From: Unio delphinus
Lineage: Eukaryota > Mollusca > Bivalvia > Unionida > Unionidae
DNA length: 64,000 nt
Direction: 5' to 3'
NCBI GenBank assembly: GCA_029339505.1
Contig: JAQISU010000108.1
Span: 17,912,501 to 17,976,500, forward strand
The notes beneath the pieces were generated by a model. That model was not told the origin of the DNA. It did no database searches and worked only from the letters and a program-made list of their open reading frames with translations. How positions within the stretch are numbered: the first letter of the stretch is position 1; each line of letters begins with the position of its first letter. Shown here one piece after another: positions 25,854 through 37,886 of this stretch. Both the position numbers and the translations under genes were made by a program.

Positions 25854-25918
<65 letters not shown>
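25854..25918. repeat. Microsatellite (GA)n
   Basis: About 32 GA units with one interruption near the right end. Confidence 0.98.
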
Positions 25919-25919
<1 letters not shown>

Positions 25920-27395
25920 ATAATTTTTAACCTGTTCCTTTTATAAAAGGAACCTAATTTATTTTCCACTAGAAAATATTTGTCACGATCACTACAAGAT
26001 CAATTAGGAAAATGAATGCCGTTGGAGATTCTCACAATTAAGATGTAATTAAAAATAAATTGAACACTATGTACAATAATAGTCCACTTTGCAAAATTTA
26101 TTTTATCCAAATTAAAAATCGGAATCTAATATCATCATGGTCGCTACAAAAAAAAACAAAAACAAATTGTTGATTACTTGTACAAGTTGCATCTTCATTA
26201 AAATTTTATAACAAAAATCAACTGGGTACTAAGATAAAAATTGAATATCATAAATAAAATAATATAAGTTGTTTATGTTAAATAATTTTCATTTGCTTCT
26301 TAAGTCAGTTATTTGGTAAGTAATGTATACAAATTTGTTATTTAGAATCAGTGACTGATCAGTTGCTGGCTAATTACTTTAACAGAATAAAGGATTGAAG
26401 CAAACTAACCTTAAATAACAGATTTAAAAGCTTAATTTGAATAAAAATGCTGGACAATTGGTATTGGCTTTAAGGCCGTTTGTTTTCTAATACCACAGTG
26501 TATCATATCAAAATAGATAATCAAGTCCAACACACTCGATAACTGCAACTCTAGTAAGTAGATGTTAAATTCATGTTAAATTCTGGGTTAAACTAATAAA
26601 TCACGTATTTTACCTTAGTAACACAACATCAGTCAACATGTACTAAATGTATGTTATATATTGTATAAAGATTGATATTGTACTTTGAATCTGAAAAAAT
26701 GCCATGGCTGGAAACATGTACGGATATATCTGTAAACAGATTAATACTAATATTGTTATATCATGCCACTTCATGTTTGGATTATCTTTATATTTATCGC
26801 CCTTTTACGTTTGTTGCTTGTAATGCAAAAATTGTATATCAGGCATTGACCTTAGAACTCGTTTGGTTCTTTTCACATCCTTCACTTCGTAAATATACCG
26901 ACTGTGTTGATCAAATAGGCAGTTAAATGCAAAGCATCCCAGTCACAACAGTTTAACATTTTCCAAGCTGGTGTTTATTATTTAAAGGAGAAAACAGAAC
27001 TTTGAAGCCAAGTTCTAATTGCACTGATAGAACTTACACACACCTGTGTCTTTCAAGCCCAAACCCAAGCCTTTCAGCAAAGCTGTTAACGGCCTGGTGA
27101 GAGAACAATAAAGGCCTTGGGGAAATCGTTTGTAATTGGCCATCATTCAATACCTAGCCACCATAAAAGCTAGCGTTTTCTTACCTATTTCATTACAACA
27201 ATGGGTGTAATATAACTAAAGGGAAATCATCTAAAGTAAGCGTGCTAACGTTTTCATACTGAAAATGTAACTATCTTTCAATAAAAGAAATTTTTTATGT
27301 GAACTATATACATCTTTGAATTAATATACCTGTATAGCATGCAACAGGTGCAGATATATGCATCTTCTTGACCAAAATGCTATTTGCCAAAACAT
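25920..27395. other. Spacer with a possible dispersed repeat
   Basis: 'ggggaaatcgtttgtaattg' with 'gccatcattca' at about 27,119-27,150 resembles 'aaggcgtttgtaatggacca' at about 48,934-48,957. The short length makes this only a hint of a shared element. The 84-residue frame at 26,672-26,926 (+) is not recognised. Confidence 0.35.
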
Positions 27396-27399
27396 ATGT

Positions 27400-29292
27400 A
27401 TGAAACTATGAGTAATTTGTATGTACTGTAAGTAGTTTGTATGTACTATGAGTAATTTATATGTACTATGAGTAATCTGTATGTACTATGAGTAATTTGT
27501 ATGTACTATGAGTAATTTGTATGTACTGTAAGTAATTTATATGTACTGTAAGTAATTTGTATGTACTATGAGTAATTTGTATGTACTATGAGTAATTTAT
27601 ATGTACTATGAGTACTTTGTATGTACTGTAAGTAGATTGTATGTACTGTGAGTAATTTGTATGTACTGTGAGTAATTTATATGTACTATGAGTAATTTGT
27701 ATGTACTGTAAGTAGTTTGTGTGTACTATGAGTAAATTGTATGTACTATGAGTAATTTATTTGTACTATGAGTAATTTGTATGTACTGTAAGTAATTTAT
27801 ATGTACTGTGAGTATTTTGTATGTACTATGAGTAATTTGCATGAAACTATGAGTAATTTGTATGTACTGTAAGTAGTTTGTATGTACTATGAGTAATTTA
27901 TATGTACTATGAGTAATCTGTATGTACTATGAGTAATTTATATGTACTATGAGTAATTTGCATGTACTGTAAGTAATTTATATGTATTGTGAGTAATTTG
28001 TATGTACTATGAGTAATTTGTATGTACTACGAGTAATTTATATGTACTATGAGTAATCTGTATGTACTATGAGTAATTTGTATGTACTGTAAGTAATTTA
28101 TATGTACTATGAATAATTTGTATGTGCTATGAGTAATTTGTATGTACTGTAAGTAGATTGTATGTACTATGAGTAATTTATATGTACTATGAGAAATTTG
28201 TATGTACTATGAGTAATTTGTATGTACTATGAGTAATTTATATGTACTATGAGTAATTTGTATGTACTGTAAGCAATTTATATGTACTGTGAGTAATTTG
28301 TATGTACTATGAGTAATTTGTATGTACTATGAGTAATGTATATGTACTATGAGTAATTTGTATGAAACTATGAGTAATTTGTATGTACTGTAAGTAATTT
28401 GTATGTACTGTAAGTAATTTATATGTACTGTGAGTAATTTGTATGTACTATGAGTAATTTATATGTACTATGAGTAATCTGTATGTATTATGAGTAATTT
28501 GTATGTACTGTAAGTAGATTGTATGTACTATGAGTAATTTATATGTACTGTGAGTAATTTATATGTACTATGAGTAATTTGTATGTACTGTAAGTAATTT
28601 ATATGCACTATGAGAAATTTGTATGTACTATGAGTAATTTATATGTACTATGAGTAATTTGTATGTACTATGAGTAATTTATATGTACTATGAATAATTT
28701 GTATGTAATGTGAGTAATTTGTAAGTACTGTGAGTAATGTGTATATGCTGTGAAGTCTGTGAGTAATTTGTATGTACTGTAAGTAGATTGTACTTACTAT
28801 GAGTAATTTGTATGTGCTATGAGTAATTTATATGTACTATGAGTAATTTGTATGAAACTATGAGTAATTTATATGTACTATGAGTAATTTGTATGAAGTT
28901 ATGAGTAATTTGTATGTACTGTAAGTAGATTGTATGTACTATGAGTAATTTGTATGTACTATGAGTAATTTATATGTACTGTGAGTAATTTGTATGTACT
29001 GTGAGTAATTTGTATGTACTGTGAAGTCTGTGAGTAATTTGTATGTGCTATGAGTAACTTGTATGTACTATGTGTAATTTGTATGTACTGTGAATAATGT
29101 GTGCGTAATATGAGTAATTTATATGTACTATAAGTAATTTGTATGTACTATGAGTAATTTGTATGTACTGTGAATAATTTGTGCGTAATATGAGTAATTT
29201 ATATGTACTATGAGTAATTTGTATGTATTGTGAGTAATTTGTATGTAATATGAGTAATTTGTGCGTACTAGGAGTAATTTGTATGTACTATA
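27400..29292. repeat. Large minisatellite, 20-bp unit, about 94 copies
   Basis: The consensus is 'agtaatttgtatgtactatg'. Recurrent variants are 'tgtactgtaagtaattta' and 'gtaagtagatt', plus an occasional unit with 'tatgaaac' in place of 'tatgtac'. 'tgtgaagtctgtgagt' and 'gtgcgtaatatgagt' appear only in the right third (after about 28,740). The array therefore has regional variant clusters. Confidence 0.97.
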
Positions 29293-29299
29293 AGTCCGG

Positions 29300-29415
29300 G
29301 TAAGTATTGGCGAGCATCATTGATTTTGCTCATATTTTGCGAGTTTTGGCAAGCCTTGTCGAGCATTAGTAAGCTTTGTCATGCCTAGAAAAGTATTTGC
29401 GAGCATTGGCAAGCA
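29300..29415. repeat. Short imperfect repeats of 'gcgagcattggcaagc'
   Basis: 'gcgagcat', 'gcgagttttggcaagcc', 'tcgagcattagtaagc' and 'gcgagcattggcaagc' occur about 6 times at irregular spacing, immediately after the 20-bp array. Confidence 0.7.
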
Positions 29416-29419
29416 AAAT

Positions 29420-29940
29420 ATTGCAAAAAAAAACCCGATCATTTTCATAATTTTCATTTACATTTTGGACGAGCATTCAAGAAAGATTATACTTATCAAA
29501 TGACGAAAATACTATTTTTATTAGACCAAACGACAAATTATCGTCGCGAGATAACTTGATATAAATTCGGAATTCTCGGTCACTACGCCTACATGATGTC
29601 CAGCTGTCCATCGTGACGTCATGATTTGTATTAATGCATGTACATTCTGAGACGCCTGATATTAGATAAAAGCATACAACGGTTATGACGTTTTGTTTTC
29701 TGTCCATGCTATGTCCTTGTCAATACTGAATATTACCAAAACATGGTGAATATGCCTCAAACGCTATAATGCATTTTGGCATTGTAATTCAATCTGAAAT
29801 CTACAAACTATATCCTCTCACCATATAAATATTTTTCCCAGCGCGTGGCTTCAAATGTCAAACACCACAAAAGCGCTGTTAGCGTGATTCTGTCCAAAAT
29901 GGATCGCCTTGCTTAATTAAAACCTAACACAATATTATGA
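29420..29940. other. Spacer, nothing recognised
   Basis: The 76-residue minus-strand frame at 29,477-29,707 is not recognised. Confidence 0.4.
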
Positions 29941-29941
29941 T

Positions 29942-30241
29942 ATGTATGTGTGCGTGTGTGTGTGATATGGATTTTAACGTAACTTTAACAGTCATATCGC
30001 TACTATGTCTACAATGTGGCAGTTTAAAGTGTCATCTATCATTGGGGCATCATGCAATATGCATGCAACATGATGTCCCACACAGTCACATTATCCTTAC
30101 ACCAGGCCGACAAGTCGTAACAATAACCGTTTAATGCTGAGTACCTAGCGAGGCAGCTGTTAGTACCATTTTTGTTATAAGTCTTTGGAAAGACTCGGCT
30201 AGGGTTCGAAACCGTGACCTAACCACTAGGCCACCGGAGCG
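29942..30241 (-). mobile_element. SINE family A, near full-length copy
   Basis: On the minus strand the head starts at about 30,241 with 'cgctccggtggcctagtggt' (A box). A B-box-like 'ggtttcgaaccctag' follows, then a body shared with 32,461-32,778, including 'ggtactaacagctgcctcg' and 'ggataatgtgactgtgtggg'. A CA-rich tail (GT on the plus strand, 29,942-29,964) ends it. Confidence 0.88.
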
Positions 30242-30244
30242 ATT

Positions 30245-32025
30245 CACAGTAATACGGATTAATGGTTTCTTAGAAATATCAGTTCATAGAGGATGTAATT
30301 TAATAAGTAGTTCCAGATTTATGTTAAGTCTCTTCTTTGTTTGAAGGATATGTTCTGGACACAGTTCGTTGGTCTTTATGCTGATATTTGAATACACTAA
30401 ACTGATGTCTAAACATCGATGTACATTAAAGATCAGGTAAGTTATTAAATATAAATATTCTTATATGGTAAAATAAATTAAATATTCTCGTCAGGTAAAT
30501 AAATTAAATATTTGTATGAATGTTTCGAACTATACAATGATCTTGAATTGATTCATTGCATTGCAAATGCTAATTGAAATTTTCAACTGAACCATCATCT
30601 ACACTAAAAATAGATATGCATATTGTATCTTTATTTGACCTTTATTTTACCTTTATTTGACTTTTTATGTTGCTTCCTTGTTTGCTTTTCTTATTGTTGT
30701 TGCTTGTTTCTTATTTTGTGTTCTTTTCTTGCGCAAAATTTAGATAAAGTAATGATTTCTGCTTTTGTAAGGATTTCTTAAAAAAATGTAATCTAGTCAG
30801 TACTTATCAGTAAAAGTAATATTATGTAGTTCGTACTTATCAGTAAAAAAAAAATATTGTTACAGTGATCGAAACTAAAAATTGAAGGTTTAAATTGCTA
30901 TTCAACTGAACTAACCATAATTTTATTGCTGTTTATATGAAATATATGCAATACAGTTATTATTCATTATACTCGCCGTAAGTGTTCTTTTCAACGGTAT
31001 CTTCCCTCTTTGAGTCAGTGAATAGGTGGGTGAGCACGTGCGCGCCTTACAAGAAATACGTCTTGTGTAAATCAATTCTCTATTGAGCAAACCCACCCCA
31101 CCCCACCCTCTTTGCTGCTATATACTTCAAAAACACACTCCATTTGACGTATTTATTTAATCTACCCGTCGTCTAGATGCTTATGTAAATTGTTTACTTA
31201 ATGATAACAATCTAATAGACGCTGTACATTTATTAGACACATTAATTCGGATCTCCCGCGTCGAAAATGGTCGTTGTATCTGCAACATCATATTGATCAT
31301 TACAAGAACACGCAATATTTCTGATTCAATGCGTTTCCGATTGGAACAATAACTTTGTTATCTAATTGAATCAAATTTGGCATTGAACCTATGTATAGTT
31401 TGGCTTGACTAGAGCCCCACTGTACCTTGTAAATGCTAGGGTTTTATCAAAACTGTATCAACTCTTCCTTCTTACAGCTGCGAATCCTATTAAACAGCAG
31501 GTGATCTTCGTTTCTAATTTCTTTTACAACTTCGCTATTAGCAAAGGAGGCCACCAAAATCAACCAATACAATAAGAGCTATATTTATATAAAATAAACT
31601 GCTTCATAAATCATACCTTAAAATAAGAGCTATCATTGAGATAAAATGTCTCTTTGTCAAACACATTATTAATAACAACCCCGTGATAAAATCTATTTTT
31701 GGTGTTGCTAATTAAGAGATAATATTAATGAAAGAAAATCACAATGAAACATGCCGTTATAAAATAGGAAAAAGGGAAATTGTTGACAGATTACACATTT
31801 ATATTAAACTCTAATGTCCTTATATACCATTTTCTTTCTAATTGTACTGTTTGTTTTCTAAAACCAGTTTAAATAGGTAAGGCTCCTTAAAGATATATTT
31901 TCGTCTTTTATAGATTTTATTAAAAAGATAATTCGAGTATGATTCTCTGTTACTATGACACTAGACTTGGAATACGAAATAACAGTCATGTATTCACGAA
32001 ATCGGTCTGCAATCCCTTATTTTAA
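30245..32025. other. Long spacer, nothing recognised
   Basis: No frame or repeat that I can support. A C-rich 'ccaccccaccccaccc' run lies at about 31,092. Confidence 0.4.
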
Positions 32026-32029
32026 CGTT

Positions 32030-33135
32030 AAGGGCCTATTGACGCTTAAGCGGTCCTGTATTCCCATCTCACTGTCGCTTAAGCGGTCCCGTATTCCCAT
32101 CCCATTGTCTCTAAAGTGCCAGCACTGTGTTCCCCATGTAAAAGATCCATTGTCGCCAAAGTGCCGGCACTGTGTTCCCCATGTTAAAGTCCCAATGTCG
32201 CCTATTTTGATATACTTAGTTTTAACATTAAATCCCCTTGTCGCTAAAGCGGTCATGTATTCCCATGTCAAAGTCCCATTGTCGCCAATGTGCCGGCCCT
32301 GTATTCCCATGTTAAAGTCCCATTGTTGCAATTTTGATATACCCATTTTAAACATTAAGGTCCAATTGTGGCTAGGATGACCCGATCCCTTGCCATGTTC
32401 AGTTCCCCTTATTGCTATTTTGTCCCAATCCTTTGTCGCTATGTTCCAGTTTCCTTTGTAACCGCCTCCGGTGGCCTAGTGGTTAGAGCGTCGGCCGCGG
32501 AAACGGGAGGTCGTGGGTTCGATCCCATGCCGAGTCATACCAAAGACTTACAAAATGGTACTAACAGCTGCCTCACTGTTGGTGTTAGAGGTTAATGTTA
32601 GGACTGGTCGGCTTGCTGACAGGATAATGTGACTGGGTGGGACATTATGTTACATGTCTGTGGTATGATGCCCCAATGCTAGACATCACTAAAAACTCAT
32701 GCAGACATTGTAGCGAAGAGATTGAAAAATTGTTAAAGCTATGTTAAAATCCTAATCACGCACACACGCACTCACGACCCAGTTTCCATTGTCGCTATAT
32801 AGTCCTAAATCCTTGACGCTAAACAGGCTCACCTATGTTAAAATTCACCATTTAAATACCTCTTGACGCCAAAGTGCAGGGGCCATTTTTAACATATAAT
32901 TCGCCTTGAGGCTAAAATGACCCGTTAAATTCCCCACGTTAAATTCTATTATCGCCAAAGTGGATATACCCATTTTAACGTTGAAGTCCCCTTGACGCTC
33001 AAGTGCCCCAATCTCTTGTCGCTATGATCAATTCCCCATTCACGCTATATTAAATTTCCATATGCTATATTGCCCTTGACACTTTAGTGACCCACGACAT
33101 TTTTGACTTGTATCTCACTGAGGCTAACGTGACCC
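32030..33135. repeat. Modular minisatellite, 23-45-bp modules, split by a SINE
   Basis: Modules begin with 'cgctaaagcggt' or 'cgccaaagtgccgg', continue 'gtattcccatgttaaagtcc' and end 'cattgt'. Module length varies, and a second module type carries 'attttgatatacccatttta'. The left arm is 32,030-32,460 and the right, more diverged arm is 32,779-33,135, with a SINE between. The repeat keeps short frames open at 31,955-32,380 (+) and 32,017-32,355 (-); neither is a gene. Confidence 0.85.
32461..32778 (+). mobile_element. SINE family A, full-length copy with probable target-site duplication
   Basis: The tRNA-like head has an A box ('tggcctagtggttagagcg', from about 32,472) and a B box ('gggttcgatccc', 32,515-32,526). 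The lineage-specific body follows, and the tail is 'cacgcacacacgcactcac'. 'ccagtttcctttgt' (32,446-32,459) before the head and 'ccagtttccattgt' (32,779-32,792) after the tail match at 13 of 14 bases, a likely target-site duplication. The caution is that both lie in the minisatellite. The SINE-derived peptide in the frame at 32,368-32,595 is not a gene. Confidence 0.92.
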
Positions 33136-33139
33136 CATA

Positions 33140-33460
33140 CACTACTCTTCTTCCATCACAACATATCGCTTCATTTTTTTAAATAAATTTGTAAGGTGTT
33201 TAGCTGATGTGTATAAATCGCCATAACCGTAACTGTCTCTTTTAAATCGTAAATAATGTAAAGCATATCGCTGACTTTTTCCTCGAGGATGTCACACTTT
33301 TACAGATGACAGTTAAATAACATTTTGGACACAATTCTTGCACGCAAATATAATGCATTTTAAAAATTCATAAGTTATATCAAACTTTGCTTCTTGACAC
33401 TTCAAACATATTTCCCTTTTAATTTTTTTGAACTTTTCTAAGATTTGATGTGTTATGAGA
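33140..33460. other. Spacer, nothing recognised
   Basis: No supported feature. Confidence 0.4.
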
Positions 33461-33464
33461 GGTG

Positions 33465-33600
33465 CGAGAAATGTAAATATACTGTGTTGTAATAGATACG
33501 TGCAATGTAGACATGTACGTGAAATATAGATATACTGTGTTATAATAGGTACGTGACATGTAGACATACTGTACTATAATAGATACCTAATATGTAAGCA
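33465..33600. repeat. Imperfect tandem repeat, about 3-4 copies
   Basis: 'atactgtgttataataggta' with 'cgtgacatgtagac' recurs with internal deletions; unit length varies from about 25 to 45 bp. Confidence 0.75.
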
Positions 33601-33604
33601 TATT

Positions 33605-34060
33605 GTTTTATCATATGTATATGAAATGAAGGAACATTTCTCAACTACGCTTTGCATATCGTAGAAATCTGACAGTTCTGGGTGTGTACTTACATTGCGT
33701 AGAAATGCATGTCTGTATAATCTGATGCATTTTGCCAGATTACAGAAGAACACACTCCACTATTTGCCTTTACATGTTCCATTAGTGAGAAGAAAACAGT
33801 GTTGATTAGTATTAAGTTTCTTCAGCTAATGTTAACGTCCGTACCGAACAGTATCAGTATCTACCAGTTGCTAGAGTTTAGCCTGGCGTTTTAACCTTAA
33901 CGCTAAATTGAGAACTGTATTCCACCTACACTTTTTCCCAGAGTTGGTTTGAATTTTAAAACAAGACAAAAACTACTATTTACAGAATTTCATGTTAGAG
34001 GCTCATACTTGTAAACCTGGGCACATATCAAGCAATCAAAATATCTTTGTATGTAAAACA
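33605..34060. other. Spacer, nothing recognised
   Basis: No supported feature. Confidence 0.4.
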
Positions 34061-34064
34061 ACAC

Positions 34065-34310
34065 AACAGATTTTCACGTATCTGATAACATATAGACAAC
34101 ACAACAGATTTTCACTTATCTGGTAAAATATAGACAACACAGCAGATTTTCATGTATCTGGTAAAATATTGACAACACAACAGATTTTCACGAATCTGGT
34201 AACATATAGGCAGCACAACAGTTTTTCCAATATTTTGTAAAATAAAGGCAACACAATAGATTTGGTATAATACAGACAATACAGTTGATTTTCCCGTATT
34301 TGGTAAATGT
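34065..34310. repeat. Minisatellite, about 38-bp unit, about 6 copies
   Basis: The unit contains 'gacaacacaacagattttca' and 'cgtatctggtaaaatata'. Copies decay towards the right. The 111-residue minus-strand frame at 34,112-34,447 is mostly this repeat. Confidence 0.88.
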
Positions 34311-34311
34311 A

Positions 34312-34750
34312 TTAGTTTAATTCCATCCTTTACAATATCACAGCGAAATCCAAATATAAGCAAAGAAGATAAGTCAGATCTTATGTCAACAAATCCTTCT
34401 TCTAAAAAGTATTTACTGCTTTCGACCGTTTCTTTTTTAGACCCCAAATCATCCCTGACTCCAAAATAAATATCAATTAGCAGACCTTTTTTTCTTAATC
34501 TCCATCATAATTTTAAGTATTTATACTACTTATAGTATAATTGTAAGTATTTATACTACTTATAGTATAGTTCTTTTTAAAGCAATCTCTGCTTTTCTGA
34601 TTTATACTACCATGTTACTCCAGTATACATCAACATACTGACCCCTTCTATTTGCTAAAGAAAGAAAGACATTGGAAAACGGCGACCTTTCTCAGCACGA
34701 GCAGATACATAAGTACCTACCTACAAGCTTGCCGCACGCACGCACGCACA
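34312..34750. other. Spacer with a 30-bp tandem duplication
   Basis: 'aagtatttatactacttata' followed by 'gtataatt' occurs twice at about 34,513-34,570. Each copy contains a short palindrome ('actacttatagtat'). Confidence 0.7.
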
Positions 34751-34756
34751 CACACA

Positions 34757-34860
34757 CTACATACATGCATACATACATACATACATACATACATACATAC
34801 ATACATACATACATACATACATACATACATACATACATACATACATACATACATACATAG
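34757..34860. repeat. Microsatellite (CATA)n
   Basis: About 26 tetranucleotide units, preceded by a short CA/CG-rich stretch (34,735-34,757). Confidence 0.97.
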
Positions 34861-35090
34861 TTTTGAACAAGAAGCTTAAATACAACTATAACTCCAACTT
34901 ATGTGTAAATGTATGCGTAGCAAATTAAGCTTTCACGTGTTTATTCGTGTAGGATGAGATCGTAGATAAAAACATACATAGGTTTGAACAAGAAGCTTAA
35001 ATACAACTATAAATCCAACTTATATGTAAATTTATGCGTAGCAAATTAAGCTTTCGCGTGTTTATTCGTGTCGGATGAGATCATGAAATT
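34861..35090. repeat. Tandem duplication, 121-bp unit, 2 copies
   Basis: 'gaacaagaagcttaaataca' at 34,865 recurs at 34,986, and similarity continues through 'gtagcaaattaagctttc' and 'gtgtttattcgtgt' to 'ggatgagatc'. The second copy is preceded by 'aacatacata', a remnant of the microsatellite end. The duplicated unit therefore includes the edge of the (CATA)n tract. Confidence 0.93.
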
Positions 35091-35094
35091 ATTT

Positions 35095-35738
35095 GTCTCA
35101 GTTTTTATTACCTTCATACAGATGTATTAGCGTAATTTGTTTCATACTTTACATATACGGTTTTATCTCAGACTTCAAAGTAGAACTAATGTATCAGTGA
35201 TACATTGTATAGGAGTACCTTTGAACCATAATATCAGATCTCATTAAAAATTTCCACTCCATTACACTCCCAAAGCATCCTATACAGCAAAAGCATATAA
35301 CCCAAAAATTTTATATCTTAGCTCAAATTCAAAACTGGTACCCTGTAAAAATGTCTTTTCTTAGTTCCATTTTAAACATTTAAAGACATGTGTGAGTTGA
35401 TAACCATAATAAGTAACTCAGTACTATTGGCTATATTGAAAAACCTTAATCATAGAAGCAGATTAACATCTTGACTGTAAAGTTACCCCGGCAGAGTAGA
35501 GATTTAAGATAATGCCTGATAAACAGACAAGATACCCCTACTACCATTTAGCAAAACATAACAAAACAATCCCGAAATACCGGTTAAACTGTGCAGGAAG
35601 ATTTGATAGTGTTGGATAGATGGTATAGACTGCTCTTTTAGTACCAAAATATCTGTAAAAAACACTCAACAAGCAAACATTCAACTGACGTCTTCATTGT
35701 GTTAGCTGCCTAATCATATAATGAAATAAGAACTCTTC
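35095..35738. other. Spacer, nothing recognised
   Basis: No supported feature. Confidence 0.4.
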
Positions 35739-35741
35739 ACA

Positions 35742-35906
35742 CTATCGATAAACTATGTTACTATCTATTATCGATGGTACTATCGATAAACTATGTTACT
35801 ATCTATTATTGATGGTACTATCGATAAACTATGTTACTATCTATTATCGATGGTACTATCGATAAACTATGTTACTATCTATTATCGATGGTACTATCGA
35901 TAAACT
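35742..35906. repeat. Minisatellite, 38-bp unit, about 4 copies
   Basis: The unit 'ctatcgataaactatgttac' plus 'tatctattatcgatggta' is repeated almost exactly. Each unit holds two ATCGAT palindromes, and TATCGATA occurs once per unit. Confidence 0.96.
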
Positions 35907-36151
35907 GTTGCGATAAATAGTATATGGATCTAAATTAAAACTATAATGAAAAAAGGACAGCAAACGATAGAACAGACTTACATTCAATACATGTAAATAG
36001 AGAACATTTTACGATATTTTTGCTTTTGGAACGAACTCGTATTGAATAGATTTTCTTAGTGCTCAGTCGACTGAAAGGGAGAATTTGAGGGTTCAGTTTG
36101 TTTTACCAAATAAAGATATCGTGTAAAGAGTTATGTTTCTTTTGCCAAACG

Positions 36152-36383
36152 GGATATCATGTAAATAATATTAGAGATATCATGTAAATAATATTAGAGA
36201 TATCATGTAAATAATGTTAGAGATATCATGTAAATAATATTAGAGATATCATGTAAATAATATTAGAGATATCATGTAAATAATATTAAAGATATCATGT
36301 AAATAATATTAGTGATATCATGTAAATAATATTAGAGATATCATGTAAATAATATTAGAGATATCATGTAAATAATATTAGAG
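36152..36383. repeat. Minisatellite, 23-bp unit, about 10 copies
   Basis: 'gatatcatgtaaataatatt' plus 'aga' is repeated with only a handful of single-base changes. Confidence 0.96.
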
Positions 36384-37400
36384 GGACCTATACTTCTTCT
36401 CAGTTCCAAACTTTACACAATTTATTTTGGAAATAAACAGTTTTTGTTTAATTGTTTTTCAAAATATAGTGCTGTCTTTACGTTCAAAAGCTTTCGGATA
36501 AGAAAATACTTTCTCCGACTTATATGCGACAATCAAATATAAATAAAAACAGAACAATCAGACAGACAGACAAACCTAAATGATTAGTTAGAAAAATCAG
36601 ACCAATTTGCATGATATATTAGTGATTTAGATCAGAAAGAAAGAGATATATGTTGGATTATTGTTTTGAAATACATTTTTCTGGGAGAAATATACTTCCT
36701 GTTATATGTAGCCAATTAGGTGTGTCATATACTTGCTATAATGTTACAGACCACTCAAACCACTTGACATAGTTTGTGGCCAAAAAAAAGATGAATATTT
36801 TTATACTATCCTGTCAAATGGTTTGACATAGTTTGTGGCCAAATAAATGTTGAGTATCTTTAAACTATCTTGTCAAACTGACAAATTTGGTCAGCTGTTG
36901 GCCTCAGAGCAAACTTATTTTCCTTCTGTTTTGTAAATAACCATTCATCGTTGTACATTAGTTACTATTGCTAAAAATTCTTTGTAATTTACTGCACATA
37001 ATAACTAAACTTAGTGTACGAAGTCCTGAAAGTTTTATTCGAGGTTGACCTACTCGTTATTTGTACATTAATGTGGCAAAGAGACTGACCCAGGTAAGAT
37101 AACAAAACAACGCCTGAATAACATGTAAATAGGAAACACTTCCTTACCATTGCGTTCTTTGCATAACAGGCATGAATCAAAACCATTTAAAAACCTTCAA
37201 GTCTACATGTTGATAATCAACATTACTTGTAACACTTCAAAATAAGCCAGCTTTAAAAAGTAGTTTTTAATTTAGTTTTAAAAACCAATTACATGTAGTA
37301 CTTTTGCCGAATATTTTGCTAATTTTGAACAACATCGAGGGAAGGGGAAGATAACTAGTCTGAGACCTGCTTTCACGTGTAGGTCTGCTGCGTCGGCCTC
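36384..37400. other. Spacer with one diverged duplication
   Basis: 'ttgacatagtttgtggccaa' occurs at about 36,764 and 36,822 within a two-copy repeat of about 60-70 bp. The frame at 36,989-37,186 (-) is not recognised. Confidence 0.5.
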
Positions 37401-37402
37401 AG

Positions 37403-37886
37403 ATACTTAATACGTAATTCATAGCACACAAGACTGTAATATGTAATTCATAGCACGCAAGACTTTAATACGTAATTCATAGCACCAAAGACTGTAATAC
37501 GTAATTCATAGCACGCAAGACTGTAATACGTAATTCATAGCACACAAGACTTTAATACGTAATTCATAGCACACAAGACTGTAATATGTAATTCATAGCA
37601 CGCAAGACTGTAATACGTAATTCATAGCACACAAGACTTTAATACGTAATTCATGGCGCACAAGACTTTAATACGTAATTCATAGCACGCAAGACTGTAA
37701 TACGTAATTCATAGCACACAAGACTTTAATACGTAATTCATGGCGCACAAGACTTTAATACGTAATTCATAGCACGCAAGACTGTAATACGTAATTCATA
37801 GCACACAAGACTTTAATACGTAATTCATAGCACACAAGACTTTAATACGTAATTCATGGCACACAAGACTTTAATACGTAATTCAT
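37403..37886. repeat. Minisatellite, 29-bp unit, left arm of a split array, about 16 copies
   Basis: The unit contains 'gcaagactgtaatacgtaat' and 'tcatagcac'. Variants are 'acaagacttta' and 'tcatggcgc'; a block of several units with these variants occurs twice (about 37,625-37,710 and 37,705-37,800), showing multi-unit duplication. The array stops mid-unit after 'taattcat' and resumes at 41,041 with 'agcacgcaag'. Confidence 0.96.

Noticed and set aside
27400..29292. CRISPR-like regular repeats
   Set aside because: Units are contiguous with no unique spacers, and the DNA is eukaryotic. The same holds for all the other arrays.
32472..32540. tRNA gene
   Set aside because: The A and B boxes belong to a SINE head: at least three other copies share the non-tRNA body, and no complete cloverleaf acceptor stem is seen.
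32368..32595. 75-residue plus-strand protein
   Set aside because: It is translated SINE and minisatellite sequence.
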